From: GW2011-AR18 sp038046085
GTDB lineage: Archaea; Nanobdellota; Nanobdellia; SCGC-AAA011-G17; GW2011-AR18
DNA: 21,226 nt
Direction of reading: 5' to 3'
NCBI GenBank assembly: GCA_038046085.1
Contig: JBBSWW010000034.1
Location: 1-21,226, forward strand
Shown here: piece by piece, positions 14,608 through 21,226 of the stretch
How positions within the stretch are numbered: position 1 is the first letter of the stretch
Layout: each line of letters opens with the position of its first letter
Notes under the pieces: model-generated
Database searches by the model: none
What the model saw: only the letters and a program-made list of their open reading frames with translations
What the model was told of the DNA's origin: nothing
Translations under genes and position numbers: made by a program

Positions 14608-14750
14608 GAGCCCGTGATGTAACTGGATAACATTAACGGCTTCGGATACCCTAATTTTAGAAGATACCGTTGCATGGGGGTTCGAATGAATCTTTTTAGA
14701 AAAAAGCTTCGGCAAAAAACTAAAGAGAAACGAAAATCCCTCCGGGCTCG
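14608..14750 (+). tRNA. tRNA-Arg(TCG) with two introns (37/38 and T-loop 59/60)
   Basis: Removing two introns leaves a canonical 73-base tRNA. Acceptor GAGCCCG pairs with CGGGCTC, D-stem ATGT with ACAT, anticodon stem AACGG with CCGTT, and T-stem GGGGG with CCCTC. Intron 1 (14646-14665, 20 nt) has a perfect bulge-helix-bulge (CTTC/GAAG, bulges GGA and ATA), giving loop CTTCGGA and anticodon TCG. Intron 2 (14687-14736, 50 nt) interrupts the T-loop. There TTCG pairs with CGAA between AAT bulges, and the intron itself folds through TCTTTTTAG with CTAAAGAGA. After splicing the T-loop is TTCGAAT, identical to the neighbouring tRNA-Arg. Discriminator G. Confidence 0.88.
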
Positions 14751-14758
14751 AAAATTAT

Positions 14759-15388
14759 TTATTCAGTATATTTTGCATGTACCTGAACTAATTTTTCTAC
14801 AGTATCATCAATAATTTTTAACCTATCGCCCATATAAGGCATATGACTGCCAAGATTTACAGTTGAAGATTTTAATAAATTGAAAATTCTGTTAGGTTTT
14901 TTAGCCAATACTTCATTCACTAAGGGTGTATAAGTTCTTGATAAAGAAACATACCTCATTGCCAAAGCGTTAAGATCAGGTACAAAAAATGGATTGTTGG
15001 CTATATCACAACTAGATTGAGCTAAGGCAACATCTATACCAATATCTAAAAGCAAACTTACCCTTGTTGATAATGGAACATCTGCTCTATCTTCAACAGA
15101 TTTTTTAACACGTCTTGCTCTTTCTTCAAATTCAAATAAAGAGGCTTTATTCTTCATATCTTCTACAGTATTATATTGAGCGTTATATGCACCTAAAAAT
15201 AAATTATGATATTCTCTATCTAATGGATCAGCAGAACCTACAGGTTCAACAAGACCAGTCTTAGAGTTCCTTTTTTTCCTTTCAGCGAAAGTCTCTGTAA
15301 GTATTTCACAGATTTTAGCATAATCATTATGAGAGACTTCTCTTTCGTTCCTCAAATCCAAATTTATTCTAGTAACTCTTATAACCAT
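14759..15388 (-). CDS. Hypothetical alpha-helical protein
   Basis: I do not recognise this 209-residue protein. It is predicted to be soluble and mostly helical, with a charged N-terminal half (for example FEFEERARRVKKSVEDRAD) and no signal peptide. The ATG at 15388 is chosen over an upstream in-frame one at 15472, which would overlap the transglutaminase-like gene; a TATA-like TTTATTAAA lies about 20-30 bases before it. The gene ends 8 bases from the convergent tRNA-Arg. Confidence 0.6.
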   Translation of the reverse strand: MVIRVTRINLDLRNEREVSHNDYAKICEILTETFAERKKRNSKTGLVEPVGSADPLDREYHNLFLGAYNAQYNTVEDMKNKASLFEFEERARRVKKSVEDRADVPLSTRVSLLLDIGIDVALAQSSCDIANNPFFVPDLNALAMRYVSLSRTYTPLVNEVLAKKPNRIFNLLKSSTVNLGSHMPYMGDRLKIIDDTVEKLVQVHAKYTE

Positions 15389-15431
15389 AACTACTAGATA
15401 GGTGCAAAATTTAATAAAGCTTTCTTTAGAT

Positions 15432-17363
15432 TTAAGAGAAAATACTAAATAATCTAACAAAGAATGGGACATCAGTAATTGTAACAGGATAATCCTTATT
15501 TATAGAATATTGTTTACCATTCTTATCCTTAAAATCAACTCTTAATGTTACATTATTTTTCTTATAAAGATTTTCAGAATTAAACTTCATAGATGCTTTC
15601 TTTGAACCTTCCATGAAATCAATCTTAAAGACTTCAAGATCATTAATAAAAAGATGGACGTCATTAACAGGAACTTTAACATTCAATAAAACATCAAATT
15701 TAAAATTTTCACCATAAGAAACTTTCTGAGGATATTTAACATCACTAATAGATAAATCAGGATTAGATAATATCTCGAACCTGACAGACTCTTTAGCATT
15801 GAAAGAACCTGAAACTGCTGTAATTTCTATAATATTCACTCCCTCTTTTAATAATGGAAGCTTGATGTCAACAGATTTCTCTTCAGACTCATCAAGAGCC
15901 ATGGATTTACATATATCAGAAGCACAGACATTAAGATCAAACAATTTCCTTCCAGAGTTATTTTTAATTTTACATTTAATAGAAGGAGTCTCATATGAAA
16001 AAGTGAATTTAGTAGATGAGCAATCAAGTTCTAGAGGAGATAAATCAACAGATGGCTTGACAGAGGAAATCATCCTATCAGCCTGATCTTTAGATATAGA
16101 TTCAACACCTGAAGAATAAGTGATATTAGTACTATATCTATTATGGAACTGATCCTCAACTTCAAAAGTAGATTTGTAGACATAACCATTATCAATATTC
16201 TCAGGAATAGAAGATATCCAGAAAACCTTCTTAGACTCACCTGGCTTCAATAAAACTTCCTTAGAATTCTTATCTGTCAAAGCATTTGCTTTAGTAACAG
16301 TCAGAGATAAAGGAAAATAATAATTATTAGGATTCTTAACAGAGACCTCAAATGGGACAAAACTACCAGGACCAACACTATTTATCAAAGGCTTAACTGC
16401 AATTATAATTGGACTTTTAACAGCAGGACCATTACTGACAACTTTAGTATCAATATCAATCTTCTTTCCTTTAATGCTAGTATCAACAGATTTCCAAGTA
16501 TACCTAATAGTAGGATCACCAGAATCAGAACTAACTTTAAGTTTAACATGACTAGGATCAACCCAACCGAACTGTCTGTAAGTAATATCAAAAGGAACCC
16601 AACCCTTGTCTGGGAAATAAACTTCAGCCCAAGCATGAGGACCAAACTTATAACCGGCATTAGTATAAGCAACACCTGAAACGTAACGTGCAGGAACACC
16701 AAGAGAACGCATCATAGAAATGAAAAGATTGGTAAGTTCATCACAAACACCCTCTTTATTCTTTAAAACCCAACTAGACTTCTGAACAACCTCAGCTGTC
16801 AATGAACCAAGATCATACCTAATATTTTCCTGGATCCAATCTGCAACTTTAAAACTGACAACATAAAGATCATCTTCATTTTTAGCAAGATCTGAAGCCC
16901 TAGTGCTAATATCATCATTAACATCAATAAATTCAGTAGGCTGAGTATAGAAAGACTCAACACCTTTTAAAGGAAAATCAATCTTATCATCTACAAGAAT
17001 AAGCAAGTTTTTAGTCCTTACACTAGAATCAAAAGATAGTTCAAAAGAATTAACCTGAGGAGATATCCAAGTATAAGATATTTCATCAGAATTATTTTTT
17101 ATAGAAGCTTCTGGAGAGGATTTAAAACCTATAGACCTAACTTCCTGCAAAACATCCTCTCTTGGAAAAAAAGTGAGAATAGAAGTCACCTCACCAATCT
17201 TAGAGTTAGCACTAGTAGCAGCAAGATCAAAATTACTTTGAATGGAAACATCATAATCAATAAAACTATAAGAATTATAATCATTAATAGGCTGATCAAT
17301 AGCATATACTGAAAGTGAACATAGAACAAGAATTAATAATAACAATACACTCTTTTTTATCAT
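15432..17363 (-). CDS. Secreted transglutaminase-like protein with Ig-like domains
   Basis: This 643-residue protein has a signal peptide (about residues 1-21) and a transglutaminase-core domain, a papain-like Cys protease/amidase fold. The probable triad is Cys207 (GVCDELTNLF), His243 (GPHAWAEVYF) and Asp259 (WVPFDITY). After the core, from about 320 onward, come several NEW3/CARDB-like beta-sandwich domains with paired cysteines. It ends in a short hydrophobic segment (PFFVRLFSIFS) that may be a weak anchor. It could cleave or crosslink envelope proteins; several substrates of suitable type are encoded in the window, but that link is only inferred. It starts 24 bases after the AlkD-like gene, so it is probably the last gene of that operon. 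Confidence 0.85.
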   Translation of the reverse strand: MIKKSVLLLLILVLCSLSVYAIDQPINDYNSYSFIDYDVSIQSNFDLAATSANSKIGEVTSILTFFPREDVLQEVRSIGFKSSPEASIKNNSDEISYTWISPQVNSFELSFDSSVRTKNLLILVDDKIDFPLKGVESFYTQPTEFIDVNDDISTRASDLAKNEDDLYVVSFKVADWIQENIRYDLGSLTAEVVQKSSWVLKNKEGVCDELTNLFISMMRSLGVPARYVSGVAYTNAGYKFGPHAWAEVYFPDKGWVPFDITYRQFGWVDPSHVKLKVSSDSGDPTIRYTWKSVDTSIKGKKIDIDTKVVSNGPAVKSPIIIAVKPLINSVGPGSFVPFEVSVKNPNNYYFPLSLTVTKANALTDKNSKEVLLKPGESKKVFWISSIPENIDNGYVYKSTFEVEDQFHNRYSTNITYSSGVESISKDQADRMISSVKPSVDLSPLELDCSSTKFTFSYETPSIKCKIKNNSGRKLFDLNVCASDICKSMALDESEEKSVDIKLPLLKEGVNIIEITAVSGSFNAKESVRFEILSNPDLSISDVKYPQKVSYGENFKFDVLLNVKVPVNDVHLFINDLEVFKIDFMEGSKKASMKFNSENLYKKNNVTLRVDFKDKNGKQYSINKDYPVTITDVPFFVRLFSIFS

Positions 17364-17387
17364 TCATTTAATAACAGGTCAAACGTA

Positions 17388-18092
17388 TTAAAAGCTTTCT
17401 TTTCTCCTATTTAAATAAAAAATCCTCTTTTCATCAGAAAATCTTTCAATAGAGTATCTTAACATCGTTCTAGGCATAATCTTAGAGTGTTTATCTAAGA
17501 AATCTTCTAAGTCTTTAACAGATCTTTTACCTACTTCACGAAGCATCCAACCAACTGATTTGTGAATCAAATCGTGTTTATCATTTAATAATAATTCAGC
17601 AATCTTAAAAGTATCATCAAAAGAATTATTCTTAATAAAATAAAAAGTTGAGACAATAGAAATCCTGCGATGCCAGAGATTATCTGATTTTACTAAACTG
17701 TAAAGAACAGAATGATCTTTTTTATTAGATAAATATTTTCCAACAATCTTATCAGCAGAAAGATCAACAAGATCCCAATTGTTAACACAATCAATATTTT
17801 CTAAATAAAAATTATATATTTTTTCCGGATCTTTATTGAAATTATCAACTAAAATAAATAATGCTACAAGCCTATGTTCATGAATCTTTGAATTCAATAA
17901 TCTCTTTATATCCTGCAAAATTAAATCAAGAAACTTTTTAGCAATAATCCTAGATTGCAGAACAGTCAATCCTAAAAAAACATCACCATGACCATATTCA
18001 CCTTCAGATGTCTTGAAGAAACCCTGCATGACAACAGCTTTCTTTTTATCTGAATAACTATCAATTATTTTAACAATATTTTCATAACTCAT
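17388..18092 (-). CDS. AlkD-like DNA alkylation repair glycosylase
   Basis: This 234-residue protein is an all-helical HEAT-like repeat DNA glycosylase, a usual length for the family, which excises alkylated bases without flipping them. Residues matching the AlkD active site are visible: Trp106 and Asp110 in NNWDLVD, Arg142/143 in LWHRRISIVSTF, and Trp182 in KSVGWMLREVGK. The conserved ending MPRTMLRYSIERF is present. Its ATG overlaps the TGA of the upstream DHH gene (ATGA), so the two are translationally coupled, suggesting a joint DNA-repair role. Confidence 0.9.
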   Translation of the reverse strand: MSYENIVKIIDSYSDKKKAVVMQGFFKTSEGEYGHGDVFLGLTVLQSRIIAKKFLDLILQDIKRLLNSKIHEHRLVALFILVDNFNKDPEKIYNFYLENIDCVNNWDLVDLSADKIVGKYLSNKKDHSVLYSLVKSDNLWHRRISIVSTFYFIKNNSFDDTFKIAELLLNDKHDLIHKSVGWMLREVGKRSVKDLEDFLDKHSKIMPRTMLRYSIERFSDEKRIFYLNRRKESF

Positions 18093-19120
18093 TTTTTCTT
18101 AGAGACTAATCTTTTAACATTCTCAATGAATTGATCGAAATTATGAGTCTTAATAGCGCCACCACAAGCATGATCATGACCACCAGCATATCCTTCAATA
18201 CCAACTAAAGCTTTTTCCAAAACTTTACGGATATTAATCTTAGAAGACCTGAAACTTATACGGTATTCATCATCTTTCAAACGAGCAATTACAATAATCT
18301 TATCCTGATAAAGATGAATCAGTTCATTAGATAATTCACCAGTAAAACTAGTATTAGAAGAGGGATATTTGAAAACAAAAACTTTCTCTTCAGTAATCTG
18401 AGACTTAGCATAATTCAAAAGTTCCAAATAATCCTTATTTAGCTTTTCATATCTTGAATAGATATATTTACCATTATCAGAAGATTGGTTAAGAATTTCA
18501 TAAGGAGAATCAATCTTCTCTAAAGCTTTCAAAGAATCCTTAACATCAGAAATCTTTCCTTTAAGATTAAAAGAAAAAATCCTAATAAGTTTACCAACAT
18601 CACCTGAAAATTTAATATCATCAATATCCTTAGGAGCCTTAGACAATAAATCTGGATATTGTTTAATGAAATCATTGATAAAATCTGGAACAAAATGATC
18701 AAAAACACAACCAATGACAGCAAGCCATAGATTAGATTTAACAACAGAGTAAGCTAAATAAGTAGTTGGTCTATTGGAACGATGTTTTCTAGGATTATAG
18801 TAATTAACATTATTCATAGACTGAACAGGATGATGATCCAACCAGATAATAGGAGTCCTAACTTGATCAATAAACTCTTGAGAGACCAATGGCTTATCTA
18901 AAATAACAACCAGATCAGGTTTTGCTTCAATAACTGAATGAACTGCATTAACATCAAGCTTAGGAGAACTCTTAATAATCATACCCTCACCTTTCTTATA
19001 ATGTTTTTTCAATAATAGATAAGCACAGAAACCATCACAATCATCATCATATAAGAATAAAGGATTAGAAGCTTCAGATAAGAATTTATCAATTTCCTTA
19101 ATTTCCTTTTTAGTGATCAT
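18089..19120 (-). CDS. DHH/DHHA1 phosphoesterase (RecJ-like)
   Basis: This 343-residue protein has the DHH motif set: YDDDCDGFCAY at residues 24-34, DHHP at 95-98, and a C-terminal DHHA1 glycine-rich motif GYAGGHDHACGGAI near 315-330. These form a two-metal phosphoesterase acting on single-stranded nucleic acid or small phosphodiesters. The archaeal RecJ/GAN group is the most likely home, but a nanoRNase cannot be excluded. It heads the operon with the AlkD-like gene (4-base overlap) and the transglutaminase-like gene. The start at 19120 lies close to a divergent promoter region. Confidence 0.88.
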   Translation of the reverse strand: MITKKEIKEIDKFLSEASNPLFLYDDDCDGFCAYLLLKKHYKKGEGMIIKSSPKLDVNAVHSVIEAKPDLVVILDKPLVSQEFIDQVRTPIIWLDHHPVQSMNNVNYYNPRKHRSNRPTTYLAYSVVKSNLWLAVIGCVFDHFVPDFINDFIKQYPDLLSKAPKDIDDIKFSGDVGKLIRIFSFNLKGKISDVKDSLKALEKIDSPYEILNQSSDNGKYIYSRYEKLNKDYLELLNYAKSQITEEKVFVFKYPSSNTSFTGELSNELIHLYQDKIIVIARLKDDEYRISFRSSKINIRKVLEKALVGIEGYAGGHDHACGGAIKTHNFDQFIENVKRLVSKKK

Positions 19121-19157
19121 ACAGAAAGTTTAAAAGTAAAATGTTATATAAAACTAT
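19121..19157. promoter_or_regulatory. Compact divergent promoter
   Basis: Only 37 bases separate the two divergent start codons. TATA-like stretches (TTTAAAAG, TTATATAA) lie on both strands within 10-35 bases of each start, so both transcripts are probably leaderless. Confidence 0.45.
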
Positions 19158-19394
19158 ATGTTCAACATACAAGACATAATATTTATAGCAGCACTAATAA
19201 TAGCTGTAATAATATTTTTAAAATTAGACTCCAGAATAAAACTCTCAAGAAGGATACTCATTGCATTCATAGTAATGCTCGTAATATTATTCTTATTTGT
19301 ATTCATATCAGCATTATTTGCATTATTAGTATTAATAGTCATAATAATAACTGTGATAAGTTTCTTCGAGCGAGGAAAAAGGTCATTCAGATAA
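19158..19394 (+). CDS. Small two-helix membrane protein
   Basis: This 78-residue protein is almost wholly hydrophobic. One helix covers about residues 5-22, a basic hinge follows (LDSRIKLSRR), then a long hydrophobic stretch covers about 32-68, ending in a basic tail (ERGKRSFR). Family unknown. It is followed after 1 base by the next gene, so the two are surely co-translated. Confidence 0.65.
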   Translation: MFNIQDIIFIAALIIAVIIFLKLDSRIKLSRRILIAFIVMLVILFLFVFISALFALLVLIVIIITVISFFERGKRSFR

Positions 19395-19395
19395 A

Positions 19396-19845
19396 ATGGA
19401 AAAAACAGAATATGAATTATGGAAAAAATTTGACATTTACGGATATACATCAATGGTCAGAATCTTCATAGAAAGCCCGAAAAACATAAAAAAATATTAT
19501 GATAAGAAGAAACCAGATATTGTAAATAGAGAACTTAACAGGTTAAAAGAAACATGTGAAAATTTTGGAAGAAGAATAGACAGGATAGACATAGAGAAAT
19601 ATGATAAAAGATTCCCGCTTAAAGTTATAGAATCATTAAAAAAAAGAGTACATAATGCTTTAAAAGAATTACCAATAAAGACTAGTAAAGATTTAGAAAA
19701 TGGGAATTTTAGAGAATCAATAACTTATGCACAAGAAGAGGGCAAATACATGCTTGAATTAAAAAATGAAGTATATGCAAATTATCCAAAGTATAGCGAA
19801 TATAGAAGCCTTACACCAGAAGATGAAAGAAAAAGAGATTCTTAA
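19396..19845 (+). CDS. Hypothetical charged helical protein
   Basis: This 149-residue protein is rich in Lys and Glu, predicted to be helical and soluble, with no signal peptide and no motif I recognise. It begins 1 base after the stop of the small membrane protein, suggesting a functional pair in which this could be the cytoplasmic partner. Confidence 0.65.
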   Translation: MEKTEYELWKKFDIYGYTSMVRIFIESPKNIKKYYDKKKPDIVNRELNRLKETCENFGRRIDRIDIEKYDKRFPLKVIESLKKRVHNALKELPIKTSKDLENGNFRESITYAQEEGKYMLELKNEVYANYPKYSEYRSLTPEDERKRDS

Positions 19846-19878
19846 TACCAAAAGATATAAAAGCCAAATAAAAGAAAT

Positions 19879-20097
19879 ATGATTATGAACAAAGATAAAA
19901 GTTTACTAGCATTAGCTGCAATGGAAAAATTATTGAAAAAATCAGGAGCACCAAGAGTAAGCGAGGATGCAAAAGAAGCAATGCGTGAAGTACTAGAAGA
20001 CTATGCTGAAGAGATAGGAGAGAAAGCAGCAAGAATAGCAATACATTCAGGAAGAAAGACAGTAAAAGCAGGAGATATAAAACTAGCAGTAAAATGA
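19879..20097 (+). CDS. Archaeal histone
   Basis: This 72-residue protein has a single histone fold of the HMf type and packs DNA into tetramers or longer filaments. RVSEDAKEAM at residues 27-36 and the C-terminal RKTVKAGDIKLAV with the L2-loop RKT motif match the family. The N-terminus is slightly longer than usual (start at 19879; a second ATG at 19885 would give 70 residues). It ends at LAVK without the usual basic RRF tail. A TATA box AGATATAAAAG lies about 20-27 bases upstream, so the mRNA is probably leaderless. Its stop overlaps the start of a microprotein gene. Confidence 0.95.
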   Translation: MIMNKDKSLLALAAMEKLLKKSGAPRVSEDAKEAMREVLEDYAEEIGEKAARIAIHSGRKTVKAGDIKLAVK

Positions 20098-20204
20098 CAA
20101 TAGCACAAATATTCTTATTCACACTTGTAATACTAATAATATTCTCACCAATAATAATGATAATAATAGAAGAATTAGATTTAAAGAATAAGATAGAACT
20201 CTAG
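20094..20204 (+). CDS. 36-residue membrane microprotein overlapping the histone stop
   Basis: A short ORF starts at the ATGA overlap with the histone stop codon, a sign of translational coupling. The product is a single hydrophobic helix (about residues 3-25, IAQIFLFTLVILIIFSPII) followed by a charged tail ending KNKIEL. No family recognised. The overlap and the clean membrane-helix pattern support a real gene, but its small size leaves doubt. Confidence 0.5.
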   Translation: MTIAQIFLFTLVILIIFSPIIMIIIEELDLKNKIEL

Positions 20205-20267
20205 TAAAGAAAACTTTATTAACTAATTTTTAATCAAAAACTTATCAAAATCAAGAGGTAAATCACA

Positions 20268-20522
20268 ATGGGAAAAAAATATTTGGTAGAATATGACAGA
20301 GAAGGATGCATAGGAGCAGCAGCATGCGTAGCAGTACAGCCAGACCAATGGACAATAGTAGATGATGGAAAAGCTGATTTAAAAGATTCTGCAAAAGAGG
20401 GAAAAAACTGGTTCAAAGAAATAGATGAAAGTGAATTACAGGCCTATAAAGATGCAGCAGAGAGCTGTCCAGTAACAGTAATAAAGATATTTGAAAAAGA
20501 TACAAAGAAAAGGATAATCTAA
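20268..20522 (+). CDS. Ferredoxin, single Fe-S cluster with altered ligand set
   Basis: This 84-residue ferredoxin would be a small electron carrier. It aligns with the Pyrococcus-type single-cluster ferredoxins: first motif CIGAAAC (Cys14, Cys20) and a distal CP (Cys67). The position that is Asp or Cys in most relatives is Ala17, and the first CP cysteine is Gln24 (VAVQPDQW). Only three cluster cysteines therefore remain, which would favour a [3Fe-4S] cluster or a [4Fe-4S] cluster with a non-protein ligand. A GAGGT ribosome site lies 9 bases before the ATG. The gene converges with a tiny minus-strand ORF. Confidence 0.88.
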   Translation: MGKKYLVEYDREGCIGAAACVAVQPDQWTIVDDGKADLKDSAKEGKNWFKEIDESELQAYKDAAESCPVTVIKIFEKDTKKRII

Positions 20523-20639
20523 TTAAAGATACTTTTTCCAAACTTCATCGTCTTTTTTATTATCCCATAATTTCTTCATAGAATTTTCTGCAAGAATTAA
20601 CCATCCTAAATTTTCAATACCTATTTTTTTGTTTACCAT
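20523..20639 (-). CDS. 38-residue Trp-containing ORF, antitoxin-like
   Basis: A 38-codon ORF starts with ATG at 20639. Its second half (LAENSMKKLWDNKKDDEVW) resembles the C-terminal tail found in many small antitoxins, where an LAExSL...W(D/N)xxDxxW pattern precedes the stop. No DNA-binding N-terminal half and no toxin gene are present, so it may be a remnant or a stand-alone. It ends directly at the ferredoxin stop (convergent). Confidence 0.5.
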   Translation of the reverse strand: MVNKKIGIENLGWLILAENSMKKLWDNKKDDEVWKKYL

Positions 20640-20673
20640 AAAATTAATATATTATATATTATTAATAAAACTT

Positions 20674-20880
20674 ATGAAAACAGAATGCCCAAAATGCAAA
20701 AGCAAGCATATTGATGAAGTTGATGTAATGGGAGGAAAATTCCTAATATGTTTAAGTTGTGGATATGATGAATCTGAAGAAGTATTAGATGTATATCCAG
20801 AATCAAGAGGGACAAAGGGGGGAAGAGGAACACCATACAAAAGAGGGGGGGCAATGAGAAGTTCTAATATTAAAAGATAA
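20674..20880 (+). CDS. Small zinc-ribbon protein
   Basis: This 68-residue protein has one zinc ribbon, CPKC at residues 5-8 and CLSC at 27-30, then an acidic stretch and a basic Gly/Arg-rich tail (TKGGRGTPYKRGG) suited to nucleic acid contact. The start at 20674 places the ribbon at the N-terminus; an upstream in-frame ATG would add a hydrophobic leader and is not needed. The gene contains runs of 6 and 7 G. The role is unknown; an RNA- or transcription-related one is a guess. Confidence 0.7.
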   Translation: MKTECPKCKSKHIDEVDVMGGKFLICLSCGYDESEEVLDVYPESRGTKGGRGTPYKRGGAMRSSNIKR

Positions 20881-20883
20881 TTA

Positions 20884-21090
20884 TTATTTTAACTCTTCTA
20901 AACTGCTTAATCTTGCTCTAGTAAAAGTATCCTTTATACATAAACGAGTCTTTTCAGCTAAAGTTTGAGCATCTTCAATACAATCTGCATCAAAAAAACG
21001 CTCTGTTCTTCTATCATGATAATTAGAAGGAAAATGACTAATATTATAAGGACTAGTTTCTTCTATATCATAAGTTGCTTTATATTTCAT
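20884..21090 (-). CDS. Hypothetical small protein
   Basis: I do not recognise this 68-residue soluble protein. It has two cysteines, an aromatic N-terminal half and a helical second half (DAQTLAEKTRLCIKD). It begins with ATG at 21090 and ends 3 bases from the convergent zinc-ribbon gene. Confidence 0.5.
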   Translation of the reverse strand: MKYKATYDIEETSPYNISHFPSNYHDRRTERFFDADCIEDAQTLAEKTRLCIKDTFTRARLSSLEELK

Positions 21091-21126
21091 AAGTTAATAG
21101 AAACAAACAGGTTATATAAAATTTTC

Positions 21127-21226
21127 TTAACTATACCTTTCTTCTAGTTTAGCATCACCACGCAAATGATAACCACGAACTTCCCAGAAACCAGGCTTAT
21201 TTTCTTTCATGAATTCTATTTTATTT
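21127..21226 (-). CDS. C-terminal end of a protein cut by the window edge
   Basis: An open minus-strand frame enters from the right edge and stops at 21127. The visible end contains KPGFWEVRGYHLRGDAKLEER, a plausible coding sequence. The family cannot be judged from 33 residues. Confidence 0.45.
   Translation of the reverse strand, partial: NKIEFMKENKPGFWEVRGYHLRGDAKLEERYS

Noticed and set aside
15389..15472. An upstream start for the gene ending at 14759
   Set aside because: It would overlap the transglutaminase-like gene, and the TATA-like element fits the ATG at 15388.
20815..20851. G6 and G7 runs in the zinc-ribbon gene as phase-variation sites
   Set aside because: The frame is intact and the runs are short; nothing indicates slippage.
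1..21226. CRISPR arrays, insertion sequences or rRNA genes
   Set aside because: No spaced direct-repeat array, transposase motif or rRNA-like stretch was seen.

Overview
The window looks like part of a small-genome DPANN-type archaeon (Woesearchaeota, Pacearchaeota or a close relative). The grounds are strongly AT-rich DNA, an archaeal histone, TATA/BRE core promoters with very short leaders, tRNA genes with bulge-helix-bulge introns, an archaeal-type SMC, and many secreted Ig-like surface proteins. The lineage is inferred; no rRNA is present to fix it.

Layout: (1) 99-3560, SMC, plus strand. (2) 3557-6540, minus strand, a complete diversity-generating retroelement (DGR): target gene with an internal variable repeat (VR), a non-coding template repeat (TR) with a structured leader, and a reverse transcriptase (RT). 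TR and VR are both 99 bp and differ at 23 positions, every one an adenine of the TR coding strand; none of the other 65 positions differs. The RT reading frame is broken at a run of 11 G and becomes one 564-residue protein if one G is removed. The RT has a long C-terminal extension resembling an HTH_40 helix-turn-helix, and no separate avd gene is present. (3) 6545-12304, minus strand, three large surface/secreted proteins. (4) 12432-14750, a tRNA cluster: tRNA-Trp with a 63-nt intron, a stand-alone LAGLIDADG endonuclease whose stop codon lies inside the next tRNA, tRNA-Arg with an apparent ACG anticodon and a 14-nt intron, a small lipoprotein, a small membrane protein, and tRNA-Arg(TCG) with two introns, one in the T-loop. 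(5) 14759-19120, minus strand: a DHH phosphoesterase, an AlkD-like glycosylase and a secreted transglutaminase-like protein in one probable operon, then a hypothetical gene. (6) 19158-21226, small genes: a membrane protein and hypothetical pair, a histone overlapped by a 36-residue membrane microprotein, a ferredoxin lacking one usual cluster ligand, a 38-residue antitoxin-like ORF, a zinc ribbon, a hypothetical gene and a truncated gene at the edge.

The DGR is the centre of interest. The RT would copy the TR RNA with adenine-directed errors and the cDNA would replace the VR, diversifying residues 216-248 of the target. The target has no signal peptide, so the diversified surface is probably inside the cell. 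Together the G-run (a possible on/off switch), the RT-HTH fusion and the stem-loops beside TR and VR suggest an archaeal DGR of unusual architecture.
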